Shown: positions 41,963 through 53,247, numbered from the stretch's first letter. The stretch: 64,000 bases of DNA from Hyaloraphidium curvatum (GCA_025558095.1 JAIVFI010000003.1:1054001-1118000), one strand, 5' to 3'. Program-made: numbers and translations. The notes: generated by a model not told the origin, from the sequence alone.

Positions 41963-44458
41963 CTAAACCAACACCGCGAAAGCGGCCGCGGCGGCCCCGA
42001 TCACGGCCCCCACCGCCCCCGTGCCGAGGCGTCCGGCGGACGCGGGCTTGCTGGTCGAAACGGTGGCCGTGGCGGTGGCGGTCGGCGCAACCGTGGACGT
42101 GGTCGGGCTGCCCAGGGACTTGCACGCTGCGGCCGCAGACGGTCACGATCGCGGACGGGGTCACGGATCGTGCGGCACCCACTGAACTGCACCGAGTCCT
42201 CGACGTGGTGGAGCGGGAAGCCGGTGCAGAAGCCCAGGGTCGAGATCGTGGTGACGTTGGAGACGGCGGCGGAGCACTTGGAATCCGTGTAGAAAGCGAC
42301 AGTGCGGGCGGTGCAGTCTCCCTTGGCTGCAATCGGGGATTAGGAGCTGAGCATCCGTGCGTTGTCGTCCGCGATACTGGAACCCACCGTAAAAGGTCCC
42401 GGGCAGATCGGGATCCTCCAGCGCGACACAGCCTCCCGAAGGCACGGCGAGGATGTGCTCCACGGTTCCCGGGTGGCAACCCACGTCGCCGTACACGGTG
42501 CCGACGGCCCACTGCCCCGACGCCGAGGGCGGAACCACGAGCTCGAGCCTTTCGGTGCACGTGGAGATGTACGAGTGGCCGTCGGCGTCGGTCTCGCAGA
42601 CGGAGGGGTCCTCCTTCGCGTGCTCGGCGCAGGTGGTGGCGTTGCCGGCGTCGGTCATTTCCGAGACGAAGATGACTGCGGCGGGCGATGGGTCAGTGGA
42701 TGGGACAGTGCGGGCGAGGAGCGCGCACATTCAACAGCTCCCTGGTGAAACAGAAGGCGGCGATCAGTGAGACACTTCAAAAAGACAGGTCGTGCGCACG
42801 CACCGTGCAGTTCTTCCCGGCAAAGTAGGCCGACGACTCGTGCAGGGTCGGCGCGAGCTCCCGGCACACTGCGCTGCGTTAGGTCCCCGAAGGACTCATC
42901 GACTTGCGACGGCACCCACCGAACCTGATCGCGTCGTCCGAGTGGAAGAGCGGGAAGCCCGTGCAGACGTCGGTGGTCGGGACCGCAGAGACGTTGCCGA
43001 CGGGCACGGTGCAGGCGGAGTTGGTGAACACGGCGACGGTCCCAGCGGCGCAGTCGGCCTTGGCTGCGGGATCTTAAGCTTTTGCCCGCAATGAGCCTGC
43101 GCCGCAGGATACCCACCGTAGAACCCGTTGGCCGCGATGCTGTTGTCCCCGAGCGCGGTGCACGCCCCGCTCGGCAGCGCCATCACCTGCTCCGCCCCGC
43201 CCTCGGGGCAGGAGCGTCCCTCGTACAGCGTGCCGACGGCGAACTGCCCAGAGGCCCCCGCGGGGACGACCAGCTCGAGGTCCTGGGTGCAGGTGGTGCG
43301 GGAGCTGTGGCCGTCGGCGTCGGGTTCGCAGGTCGAGGGGTGGACCGTGTCGTGCTCGGCGCAGGTGGTGGCGTTGCCCCCGTCGGTCATGGCGTTGACG
43401 TAGATCACTGCGGGTGGAGTATTGGATCAGATCAACCCAGCTGCGTGCGTCAGGTGACAGCTGCAAAGCCCACGTTCGATATTGCCCTGATTAGTACAAG
43501 GGCGGAGCGGGGTCAGATCTTCCGGCCGAGCAATTGCAAAGAACGATCTATACCGTGCAGTTCTTGCCGTTGTAGAACACCGTGTTCTCGTAGAGCTTGG
43601 CCCCTAGGGTCCTGCACTCTTTTTGCGGTCGCGGGTCAGCTCAGTCCGCGCTCGCCACCGCTTCGTCGTCTCACCAAACTGGATCGAGTCGTTGGCGTGC
43701 ACCAGGGGGAAGGGGGCGCAGGTCCCGTTGGCGGCCAGCGTGGTGATGTTGCCCGTGGGCTTGGTGCAAGCGGCGTCGGTGTAGAAGGCGATGGATTCGG
43801 AAGCGCAGTTGGCCCTCGCTGCCGCGGAGAAGGTGGGCTTGGTTGGAGACGGAAGCTTCAAAGCCGGTTTGGCCCACCATAGAAGTTGCCCTCGGCCGTG
43901 GCACCCTCGAGCGCGGTGCACGCTCCGGCGGGCAGCGCGTGGATTTCCTCCGCGGTCCCATCCCCGCAACCCGGCCCATCAAACAGCGTGCCGACCATGA
44001 ACTCGGCCGCGTATCCCTTGGGGAGCACGGGCTGGAGGCTGTCAGTGCAGCTGACGAAGACCGAGTGGCCGTCAGCGTCGGCCGCGCACTTTGGGACGTG
44101 CACGGCTTCGTGTTCGGCGCAGGTGGTGGCGTTGCCGGCGTCGGTCATGGCGCCGACGACGAGGTCTGGCGAGGGGAGGAGTGGCGTGAGTCAGGGAGGA
44201 CGAAGAACGGGTGGCCGTCCCACATTCGACGGGGCCCTGGCGACGGCGAGGTCACCGACATCGAGTTTTGACGGGCGTCGTGCGAGGACGACGGGAGGAA
44301 AGTCGGTCAGTGCAGTCCGCGGTCCCGCGAGGGACGCGCACCGAGCAGTCCTTGGACGCGAAAAACGCCGAGCTCTCGTAAAGCTCGGCATCGGCGCCGC
44401 GTGCGGCAGCAAGAAACGCGAGGGCGAACAGCGCAACGGCAGCGGGAAGGCGCGGCAT
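41963..44458 (-). CDS. secreted, GPI-type protein of three cysteine-rich modules (unrecognised family)
   Basis: About 582 residues, 13 exons on the minus strand: 44458..44342, 44236..44224, 44165..43878, 43818..43675, 43618..43554, 43486..43474, 43407..43117, 43063..42920, 42868..42804, 42741..42729, 42675..42388, 42326..42183 and 42126..41963; every join keeps frame. Signal peptide: PRLPAAVALFALAFLAAARG. Three modules of about 175 residues follow, each with 10 Cys at matching places. Shared motifs: L(Y/H)E(S/N)(S/T)(A/V)(F/Y)F with K(D/N)C(S/T); MTD(A/G)GNATTCAEH; DADGHS; FYxxxxC; C-x5-FPL-x-H. The C-terminus is a Thr/Ser-rich stalk, then AGRLGTGAVGAVIGAAAAFA and a hydrophobic end, as in GPI signals. 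Several N-x-S/T sites. A cell-surface or wall protein; I do not recognise the family. Confidence 0.8.
42183..44458 (-). repeat. three tandem intragenic modules with identical exon plan
   Basis: Each module is four exons in the same order and phase: a short 5' exon (65 nt in modules 2 and 3; module 1 is fused to the signal peptide), a 13-nt microexon, a 288-291-nt exon and a 144-nt exon. Microexons at 44224-44236, 43474-43486 and 42729-42741 encode G-P-V-E, G-N-I-E and G-A-V-E plus one base. Introns have diverged while exon lengths are kept, so the duplications are old and under coding constraint. Confidence 0.85.
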
Positions 44459-45385
44459 CGCGATGGTGCGTTGGGGGTTTGCGAGGGACGGCGAGGGATC
44501 GGGGTGGCGTTGACGAATCGGCGGGACGGCGGTGCGGTCGCCCAACGAGTCAAACGGGGGACCAGCAAAATTTCGCATGGTACGCGTCGCGCACTGCAGG
44601 ACATTCGAATGCGGTCCGGTATGAATCCTTGCGCGGCTGTAGCGAGGCCAGAGCCGCACGCACTCGTGAGCAGGGGTGCAACGGTCATGGCTGAACCGCT
44701 GTGGCAAGCCGCCTTGCCGATATCGGCGGGGGTTTCAAGCAGACCATCGATTACCTTGAGAACGAACAGTTTGCTTGGTAGATTCCAATCATGGGCCGCC
44801 CCTCCGATCTATCCAAAGGACGCCGGCTGTCGGGATCTGTGTCAGTGTGGCGGTCGGTACCCCGTGACTGGCGGTAAGCAGCCTCACCCCATACGAATGC
44901 GCGCATGTGACAGGCGCTGAGAAGCTCCCATGGTCAGAAGGTGCTATCATCGTGCCGCCCTTCCGTCGTCCATGAGGCTCGTCTTCCGGCGCCCTTCATG
45001 TCCGCGGCTAACTCCAAGCAGAGGAAGGCGGTCACAGCGCTCGATCTCAGCGACGCTTCCCAGCATCCCCAGCTGCCGCCTGGAGATTCTGGCCACCACG
45101 CGTATTTTATTGGGTGCTCCCCGACTCGGCCACGAAGGGCCAGGCCGCACGGATGGGGATTGAGAAGTGCCGGCGCGAGGAAGCTTCCGCCGGGGGACGC
45201 AGCTCCATGACAGGTGCCGGGAAAATCCGTTCAGCGGAAAAGTTGCTGCTTTGATGCTTGTCCCTTCGAGACAGAGCTTGGTTTCCGGCGCCTGTCAAAC
45301 CGCCTCGATAGCAGTGCGATCGAAAAGCGAGACGACGCGACGAGCCTGCGGCATAAACATCGAGGTCGTATTCACGCGTGCCTCG
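44459..45385. other. divergent intergenic region
   Basis: 927 bp between the three-module gene (minus) and the broken PPR gene (plus). Several weak open frames without domain signal. GC is lower (about 57%) around 44690-45130. Confidence 0.35.
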
Positions 45386-47506
45386 ATGCGGGCCTTTTGG
45401 GCCCTCCGAACGCCTCTCATCGGCTCACCGGCATCTCATCTGCGCGGGCTTTCCGCCCGATGGGCTGCAGCGGAGCCGCGGTCGCCGTTCTGGCCCGGAA
45501 TCGCGTCGGGGACCTGCGAACGCGGCGCGTCGCCTCTCTTGCGGTATTCCTCCCCCGCGACGCTCCTGCCGACGCGGTGCTTTTCGTCGGACGTTTTGCG
45601 AGGCGAGGATCCCCTAGGGCGGCTGCGGAAGGTCCTGCAGAGCGCAAGGAGCGGCCGCATCCCGCCCCGCGACGCCGCCGACAGGGTCTGGGAGGCCTAT
45701 ACCGCGCTCGGAAGCGCCCGCGGACTCGACAGCTACCTTGCCGCGGGTGTGGCACATCATTTGGCCGCCCATGCGGTCCAGGTGCAGGCCAGCCTCCGCG
45801 GGAAGGGCAAGGCCGGAAACCGGGACCGCGCCGAGGCATCGCTGGACCAGGCGGCGGAACGGATGGCTCGTCTTTTCACGGATGTCACCGAAGCTGGCAT
45901 TGCCATTTCGCCGTTCGCCGTGACCAGATTCGTCCAGCTGAATGATCGCCACCTGGGGTGACTCGCGAGCGGCTGGGCACCTTGGAGCGAGGAGCTCTGA
46001 CGTTCCGTGACCGCAGGTCGTACGCGGAATGCCGGAATGTGGTCGACTTTCTGCGGTTGAGATGCCGCGTCACGCTGACCCAGCGCACGTTGAGCGCGTC
46101 GCTGCGCAACGTTGCGCACCGCGGCAACTACACCGCGTTCCTCCGGCTCCTGTACGAGGAGCTGACGGCCAGCCCCGGCATCTCCATCGACGCGTTCATA
46201 ATCAACCTTTTTCTCAAGGCTGTCGTCGAGGCGTCGCCATTGACTTAAGAAGACCTGGCAGGGTATCCACGCCGACAGACCTGTGTGGCGGACCTCGCAA
46301 TCCCGCTGTGGGCTCTGACCAAGGACCAGCCCATCGTCCGGACTAGGAGCCTTGATCCTCGCGATCTGTATGCTTCGGAGCTGGCTCCAGACCCGGCTTC
46401 GTCTCTTCGGGAAGCAATCATGAGCGACCCGATCCACGACACCGGTGCGGAAAATCGTGCAGCTTCTGTCGCTCGCGGCCGCTGGCTTTCGGCAGGGTCG
46501 GGAGGACGTGCTGAACGACCGCGTCGTCACGGTGGCTGTCGAAGCCTTCTGCGCTTGGAAGCATCCCAGGTGCGTCCTGGCCACCTCGGAACTGTTGGCA
46601 ACGCCGCCGTTTCCGATTGCACCCCGTCCCGCGACATTCAACGTCTTGCTTGCCGATGCGTGCGATCGCCGGGACGCTGTTTCGGGCGAGGCGATCCTCG
46701 AGTGCATTCGGCAGGTGGGCTTGAAGCCGGATCTGGAGTTGTTCAATACCATGATCCTTTTCTACGGGCGCACGGGGAGGCTCAAGCTTGCAAAGGAGAC
46801 CCTGAAGGAGATGGTCACCGCAGGCTATAAGCCCAGCCCGCTGACCGGGATGGCGGTGCTGGAGGGCATCCTCGGGCCGAAGGCGGAGGACGTGGAGCGC
46901 GCAATGGACGTGCTCCTATCGGTGGGTATCGAGGTGTACGTGCAGCACTGGACGAAAGCTCTGCGCTGTTTTGCACAGCAACAGGATTTGTCGGGACTCA
47001 TGCGGGTTTACGGGGCGATGACGGTGCCGCCGGATCGCGTAACAGTGTCGTTGATGGCAAAAGCGCTCGCCGATCTTGGGGGTGCGAGACAGATGACCGA
47101 CTTCCTGAAGAGCGTTCCGCCGCATTTGATTGGGACATCGGAAACGTGGAGCGCCGCCATCACATCATTTACCAGGGAGTGGGCGTCTTCCGGGGACTTC
47201 GTTTTTCGGGACACCGCCTTCGCCCTGTCATGTGCGGTGCTGGACCACACACAACTCACCACGGAATCCCTGCCGGCAGCGTTCCGCGAGCTACCTTTCG
47301 TGGACATGCACCCGCCCGTCCCCGCACCGGGGCTCATCCTGGTCATTTTTGTGCTTGCCACGCGGCTTCGCGGGGAGCAGCTGGGAATCATCACGGACAA
47401 GGGGAGGGCGTACCTGCGACGGAATGGACACGCGGTGCCGGACGATGCGGAAGCACGAACGATGCTCGCGAGGCTTCAGCGGTTAGCAGGGATGCGCGCG
47501 GGATGA
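45386..47506 (+). pseudogene. PPR protein gene, copy 1, with a premature TAA and a frameshift
   Basis: Pentatricopeptide-repeat protein, probably mitochondrial and RNA-binding. Start ATG 45386 (MRAFWALRTPLIGSPASH, a presequence). Exon 1 ends at 45957; a 59-bp intron follows; exon 2 begins at 46017 (SYAECRNVVDFLRLRC). TAA at 46246-46248 (SPLT*EDLAGYP) interrupts the frame where copy 3 has Ser. The same frame goes on to DPRDLYASELAPDPASSL and HDTGAENRA, after which a shift of frame is needed for VRKIVQLLSLAAAG (from about 46445). The rest is open for 350 residues with a clear PPR (FNTMILFYGRTGRLKLAKET). Compared with copy 2, about a dozen residues are missing at the shift. Either a pseudogene or a gene with an unrecognised intron across 46240-46445. 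Confidence 0.6.
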
Positions 47507-48640
47507 GACGCCGAGCGACCCTGAACGAACGGCCTCTAGATCTTCGGCCGCCACAAAATGATCATGCCCTTGCACTGCAATGTAGCCACCCGAATTCATC
47601 GAGGAATAAGCACATCGATCCGCTCGGTGCCCTCATCACGGGCAAGGGCGGAGACTTCCTCGTCCGCATGGGCACATCGTTCCGGACTGTGCGGAAGACA
47701 TGGTAACGATGCTTAGGCAGTCGGGCAGGCCGGGCACGAGGATCCTGGGCGTCTCAGACGGAGGCGGGAGCACGGCCGAACCTGATTCCTATAGTACGGA
47801 CCGGGCGGACCTCGGGCCGTCAATTGAGGCATGCAACAGGGCCTGGCGCCGGGAGGGAAGGCCACGAGTAGAGGGCTGGAGGGCAGAGAAGCTGTTCGAC
47901 ATTCCGTAGAAGGGCTGAGCGGTGGAAAACGGGCCGATCGGTCGCCTCTTTGCCACTTGTGGCATTAGATCATGTTTGGATGCGATGTCCTCGATGACCT
48001 GCATAGTCGTCCTATTGGTGGCCCACTAAGACCCCCGGCCTTATCGTCTGCTTTCCGTCAGCGGCTTAGCGCTTTGCCACGGGCCCCCAAGGTCCCCTGC
48101 GCGGGGGATCTGGCGCGGGGGTCCGTTTGCGAGTGGGACCCCTGCGCTTGGCGGGCACGCTAAACCGCCAAACACTGTCCCCGCGCACGCACACTCCGCC
48201 GGCCGGACCGGGCCACGGGACGACCGGGGTTTGCTTGCGTGTGCTGTGAAAACCCGGTGCACGGAGTTCCTCGACACCGGTGTGGCCGTCGGTCGTCCGG
48301 GGAGGCCGGGGAGGTGACTCGGGCCGCGCACGGCGGAGTTGGCCTGCGAGCCCAGACGCCGGCCGGACCGACGCCGGACGGCGCAGATACCTTTTTGAGT
48401 GCATGTTAGCCCGTTGCGGGCCACGGCGGTGCGGCTGGACGGCAGCGGACCGCGGGTGACTGGGTGTCCCACAACAACGGACAACAAGGACAACGCGCCT
48501 GGTCAGGCACGGCTACGAGGACTTGGGAGCTCTCTCTAGCGACTTGGACTGGCCTCTGTTTTTTTTTTGGAGGAGCCTGAGAAGCCGGCCTGCGGCTCGC
48601 AGCCACTCCTGGCATAGCCCCATCCTCAGCAACTTCCGAC
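47507..48640. other. long intergenic region
   Basis: 1134 bp between the broken PPR gene and the phosphatase gene. Ordinary composition to 48.0 kb, then about 400 bp of unusual GC-rich sequence (48040-48440), and a T10 run at 48559-48568 just before the phosphatase. No protein domain or RNA structure recognised. Confidence 0.4.
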
Positions 48641-50525
48641 ATGGACGGCAACCCCGGCCCGGGCGTGCCGGGGCGTACACCCTCCCCACTACCCATGCCA
48701 CTCTCTCTCTCCGCCCCCACGCCTTTGCTGCCCGGCGGCCGGCTCTTCAATGAGCCCGGCCCGGCCGAGCAGCGGGTGCCCTCCCCGGAGCGGCGCCTGC
48801 TCCTGGAGAAGGACCGCGGCTCGCCTTCCCCCGAGCGGGTCCCCGTGCACCGCGACTCCGCGGCCTCGGATGGCTCGTTGCTGGACGACGCTGACGAGCT
48901 GATGGCCGAGGCCGCGGCGGCGGTGCAGCCGGCCAGCGCAGACCAGGTCGCCGCCTTCCTCGCCCGCGCGGAGGGCCTCGTAATCGGCATGGCCGGCCTG
49001 AAGCTGGAATCGGAACCTCCTTTGCCGTCGCCGCTGGACGGTGCCACGGCGGACTCGCTGCTCGTCCTGGACGTGCGCCCGCGGGACGCCTTTGCCCGCC
49101 AAAGGTTGGCCGGGAGCGTCTCGGTGGCCCTGCCGCCCCTGTTTTCGCGGCGCATCCGGCGCAATCCCCGCGCGACCAAGTTTGCACTCGACAGCTTCGT
49201 CTCGCCCGAGGACAGGGACGTGCTTGACGCCTGGCGCGAGCGAGTCCGGGAGGGCTGCCTTGGCCAGCCGACCGTGCTGCTCGTCGACGAGGACATGTCG
49301 TCGCCCAGCCTCGAATGCGACGGCTGGACGCTGGCGCTGCTCCTGCAGCGCAACATGCGCGGCTCGACGCCGCTGCCGAGGCTGCCTATCTCGAGGGTGT
49401 CGTCGCTGAGCCCCGAGAGGAGCTCTACGGGAGGCAGCGTCGACGGGCCTCCCCGGGTTGAAATCACCCGCGCAGACACCACCACTTCCCCTCTCCGCTT
49501 TGTCTTCCTGAATCCCGGCTTCGAGGCAATCCTCGCGCACCCTCTGGCCTCGGCCATCCTCTCGCCAACCGACGAAGACTACGTCGAGGAGGAACCCCCG
49601 ACGCCCCTCTCCTCCACCACCCTCCCAGCCACTCCGGGCCCCGCAGGCGATGGCCTGGAGCGCTCCAGCTCCTTCTCCGGCCGCCGCGGCGGCTCCTCGC
49701 TCACCATCAACACCGACGGCCCCCGCGCGCGGCGCTCCCGCTCCCTCCGCAGCCGCCCTCGCGACTCCCCCGCCACCCTCCGCGGCTCGGGCGAGCTCAC
49801 CACCCTCGGCTCGCGGGACCTCACCCCCGCCGGCCACGCCTCCTCCTCCCGCGGGAACACGCCCCTCAAGCCCCCGCCGTCGGACTCGCTCCCCAACTCC
49901 CCCGGCTCCGCCGCCCGCTCCGCATCCGGCTCCCCCTCCCCCGGCTCCCCTCCCCCGCCCTACACCCGCATCCGCGAGCGGCTGTACCTCGGCACCGACG
50001 AGCCGTGCGCGCCCGCGGGCTGGGGCATGCTGGCCGAGATGCGCGCGACGCACGTGCTCAACGTCGCCGTGGAGGTGGACGACGTCTTGCCGCCCGGGAC
50101 GGTGGGGAGGAAGGTGGGGGTGCCGGATTCGGCGGGGGTGGATTGCGGGAGGGAGCTGCGCGACGGGGTCGCGTGGATCGGTACGTTCGCCGGGGTGCTG
50201 CTTCCGGTACCTGTCTGACCCCACAATGGCAGAGCGAGTGCTCCGAGACCCGGACGCCGTGGTCTACCTGCACTGCGCCCGCGGCATCTCCCGCTCCGCG
50301 GCCTTCGCCATCGGCGCGCTGATGCTTCTCTCCCGCGTCCCGCTGTCGGAAGCCTACGCCGAGGTGCGCGCGCGCAGGAGGGTTATGCCCAATCTCGGCT
50401 TGGTGCTGGCGCTGGGCGAGTGGGAGCGCGAGCTGGGGCTCGGGGACGGGATCGGGGGGAAGGCGGGGCTGGGTGGGCTGCTGCGCGAGGGCGGCGAGCG
50501 GGGGCAGGGATGGACGGACGCGTGA
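48641..50525 (+). CDS. dual-specificity protein phosphatase with rhodanese-like domain (MAPK-phosphatase type)
   Basis: About 610 residues, two exons: 48641..50180 and 50233..50525. Residues about 145-255 resemble the rhodanese/CH2 domain of MAPK phosphatases (LLVLDVRPRDAFARQRLAGS, ALPPLFSRRIRR). A Ser/Pro-rich linker of about 170 residues follows. The DSP domain starts at YTRIRERLYLGTDEPC and carries VYLHCARGISRSAAFAIGAL, the HC-x5-R loop with nucleophile Cys near residue 528. ARRRVMPNLGLVLALGEWE is the usual C-terminal helix. The rhodanese-DSP order points to dephosphorylation of MAP kinases, with the N-terminal domain as docking site. The general-acid Asp (in VPDSAGVD) is plausible but displaced. 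The splice between AWI and ERVLRDP keeps frame. Confidence 0.87.
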
Positions 50526-50700
50526 TGCTGTACATTCGACGTGTGGCGCGGGGAAGTGAAGAGAAGTTGTGGAGAGTCGACGTTGGTTCGGGCCGATTGC
50601 GAAAAGCCTTCCAACCTTGTCCATTACCCCGTGCATCCCGTGCATCCTTGTAAGCTACACCCGCGTTCCACCATCCATGACGATCCATTTGTAGTATCCC

Positions 50701-53247
50701 TCAACTGCCTTCGCCCGCCAACCTGGGCCCGATGATCGCCGCCAGCGTAACCGGAGGCCCAGGCGGAGGCACGGCGTCCAGCTCCGGGTCGTAGGGCGCC
50801 AGCATCGACCTTGCCCTGTACTCGTCCTTTGTCCACGTGTCGTGCACGGACACGCGGTCCGCGAACCGCACGCGGCGGGGCCCCTCGTGGCCCAGCGCCC
50901 CGGGGTTGGATCCCGCGGTGGTCGAACGCACGAGCCTGGGCGCCGGCATGCCCAGCGCCTCGTCCTCGTCCTCGTCCGCCTCGTCGTCGCCCGACATGCC
51001 GCCGGCGCCCTCGGCGGCGCAGATCCAGCACCGCCCCTCGCGCGGGCCCGCGAACCCGGCCGCCGTGTGCGGGCACCGCGCCGCGACCTCCCTCGCCAGC
51101 CGCAGGATGCCCATCTCGCGGCCCGTCAGCGCGCGCACCTCGCCGTCCAGCATGCCCTGCAGCAGCAGCCTGGCGCCTTGCTGCGCCGGCCGCCCCGCCG
51201 CGGCCAGCAGCTCCAGGCACGCCTCGACGTCGCGCACCACCGACCCGTGCAGGTCCGCGGCCCGCGCCTGCTGCGCGTGCGTCGACGCCGCCGCCAGCCG
51301 CGCGAACCGCCGCAGCGTGAGCAGGTGCAGCCACGCGGCCTGCGTGGCGGCGTAGCACGCGATCGGCGCGAAGATGTTGCCGCCGATGCCGGCGGCGCCG
51401 AACCGCGCGACGGATGCGCGGCTGGACCGGGAGATGATCATGGCGTTGCGCGTGGCGGCCGCGAAGGAGGGTGAGAGGAACCACAGCTCGAGCAGCGGGT
51501 CCTCGCCGTCGCGGTCCTCGGCGTGGTCGAGCTCCAAGATCGACGAGTCGGCCGAGCTCGCCGACAGGTCCGAGGCGTCGTCGGACCCGTCCGCACCGGA
51601 TTCGCCCACGTTCTCGTCCGACGGCGCGCGCGTCGCGGGCACCGCCATCCCGGTCAGGCCCAGCGGGAAGGTGCGCACGCCCCCCGGCGTGGGATGCGCC
51701 ACGGCCGCCGCTGTGCCCCGCCGGCCCCCGCCGCCGCCCTTCCTGGCCCGTCGGCGCCCCGAGGCGTCCAGCTCCTCGAACGGCTCGGGGCTCACGAGCA
51801 CCATCAGCATCTGCCGCAGGTGCGCCAGGTACCCGACGAGGAGGAACGCCCGGCGCTGGGGCATGTACGAGACCTCGGCCAGCAGCGCGTCAAAGTCGGC
51901 CTCGCCGTAGGCCGTGGCGATGCGGTCCGGCAGCGCGGCCAGGATCGCGTCCACGGCGTCCTGCAGAAACTGCCGGCGGCGGATGGCCTCGTGTATGACC
52001 TGGTTGCGCAGCAGCCGCTCGGCGTAGCGCGCCGCGGCGCCGCCCAACGGCCTGTCCTCGGGCGCGCGGCCGAGCAGCTCGCCGGCGATGAGCACGTCCA
52101 GCACGCTCAGGTTGGCCGCCTCGCGGAGCCACGAATTGTACTCGGCGATCTTGGCCGCGGCGAAGCTGAGGATGGCGCCGAGGTAGATGATGCCCACGCG
52201 GTGCAGGTCCGTGACCACGGCGGCGAGCACCTCGCCGCGTGCCGCCACGGCATCGGGGGCGGCCATGGGGTCCAACCAGCCGAGATACTGCCTGCACTGG
52301 AAAGCGGGGTAGGCTAGTAACTCGGGCGGGATGGGGCCATTGGGGGGCCGCTCCGAGGCCGCGGGCAGTGCGGCCAGGGCGTGGGCGGGGATGCGGATGA
52401 CGACGGAGCCAAAGTCCTGCAGGACGTCCACGGCCGGGGGCTGGCGCGTGGCGGCTGCGGTCCAGAACTCCTGGATGAGGGGGATGAAGAAGCTGGCCGC
52501 CCAGTGCTGGCCAAAGAGTAGGTCGTCCAGGCCCCAGGTGGCGCCCGGGGGCGGGCGCGTCGGGGGGATGCCGGCGCGCTTCCAGATGGCCACCAGCTGG
52601 CGGCTGAGCGATTTTGCGGTGGCCATGCGGGCCAGCTGCAGGTCGGCGATGGTGATGGCCAGCACGATCGAGTAGGACAGGGCGAGGAAGTCGAGCGAGT
52701 GCAGCGCGGCGGGGTCGGCGCCGGCGTCGACCGCGTCGGCGGCGAGCCAGAAGCGGCCGACGAGCCCCCGCAGCTGCGTCTCGTACTCGACCTGCATGCT
52801 GTCGGCCAGCTCCCGCAGCGGGCGGCCGGCGGCGCAGAACGAGGCGTCCTCGGGGTCGGCGCCGCGGTCCAGCAGGATGCACGCGCCGCCCCAGAAGAAC
52901 ACCGACACCATGACGTCGGAGCCGTAGAAAGTCAGCCAGCGTGGGTCGCCGGGAAAATTGCCCCGGGCGTCCTCCATATAGTTGGTGGCCGTGGCGTTGG
53001 AGTCCGTCGAGCCGAGCGAGGACAGCGGCGTGGGGCCGCCCGGGGGCGGCCATCCCCCGGTGGCCGCCGCCCTCCTCGCTCTCAGCACGTCCAAGAAGGT
53101 GCCGCGCTGGAACGGCGACCAGCCGGTGGGGATGGCGTCGTAGACGGCGCGCACGAGCGCGTCTTCGGCGGCGGGCGTCGGGCGGCAGCCGGGCTGTTCC
53201 GGGCCGGGCTCCCCCGCGCCGCCGCCCTTCCGGTCCGCGGTCGCCAT
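50701..53247 (-). CDS. large helical protein, possible fungal-type transcription factor, with PP1-docking-like motif
   Basis: 848 residues from ATG 53247 (MATADRKGGGAG); ATG 53271 would add 8. No Zn2Cys6 or other DNA-binding motif is visible. The body is a chain of hydrophobic helices (VMVSVFFWGGACILLDRG, LDFLALSYSIVLAITIADL, RAFLLVGYLAHLRQMLMVLV) that recalls the middle homology region of fungal transcription factors. Around residue 530 the helices are broken by a low-complexity Gly/Arg segment and an acidic segment. Near the C-terminus RRVRFADRVSVHDTW contains an RVxF-like motif of the kind used to bind protein phosphatase 1. Single exon. The transcription-factor label is weak; the frame itself is certain. 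Converges on the phosphatase gene, about 175 bp apart. Confidence 0.55.
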   Translation of the reverse strand: MATADRKGGGAGEPGPEQPGCRPTPAAEDALVRAVYDAIPTGWSPFQRGTFLDVLRARRAAATGGWPPPGGPTPLSSLGSTDSNATATNYMEDARGNFPGDPRWLTFYGSDVMVSVFFWGGACILLDRGADPEDASFCAAGRPLRELADSMQVEYETQLRGLVGRFWLAADAVDAGADPAALHSLDFLALSYSIVLAITIADLQLARMATAKSLSRQLVAIWKRAGIPPTRPPPGATWGLDDLLFGQHWAASFFIPLIQEFWTAAATRQPPAVDVLQDFGSVVIRIPAHALAALPAASERPPNGPIPPELLAYPAFQCRQYLGWLDPMAAPDAVAARGEVLAAVVTDLHRVGIIYLGAILSFAAAKIAEYNSWLREAANLSVLDVLIAGELLGRAPEDRPLGGAAARYAERLLRNQVIHEAIRRRQFLQDAVDAILAALPDRIATAYGEADFDALLAEVSYMPQRRAFLLVGYLAHLRQMLMVLVSPEPFEELDASGRRRARKGGGGGRRGTAAAVAHPTPGGVRTFPLGLTGMAVPATRAPSDENVGESGADGSDDASDLSASSADSSILELDHAEDRDGEDPLLELWFLSPSFAAATRNAMIISRSSRASVARFGAAGIGGNIFAPIACYAATQAAWLHLLTLRRFARLAAASTHAQQARAADLHGSVVRDVEACLELLAAAGRPAQQGARLLLQGMLDGEVRALTGREMGILRLAREVAARCPHTAAGFAGPREGRCWICAAEGAGGMSGDDEADEDEDEALGMPAPRLVRSTTAGSNPGALGHEGPRRVRFADRVSVHDTWTKDEYRARSMLAPYDPELDAVPPPGPPVTLAAIIGPRLAGEGS

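Noticed and set aside
48689-50224. 511-residue minus-strand open frame
   Set aside because: It is antisense to the phosphatase; low-complexity Gly/Arg/Ala.
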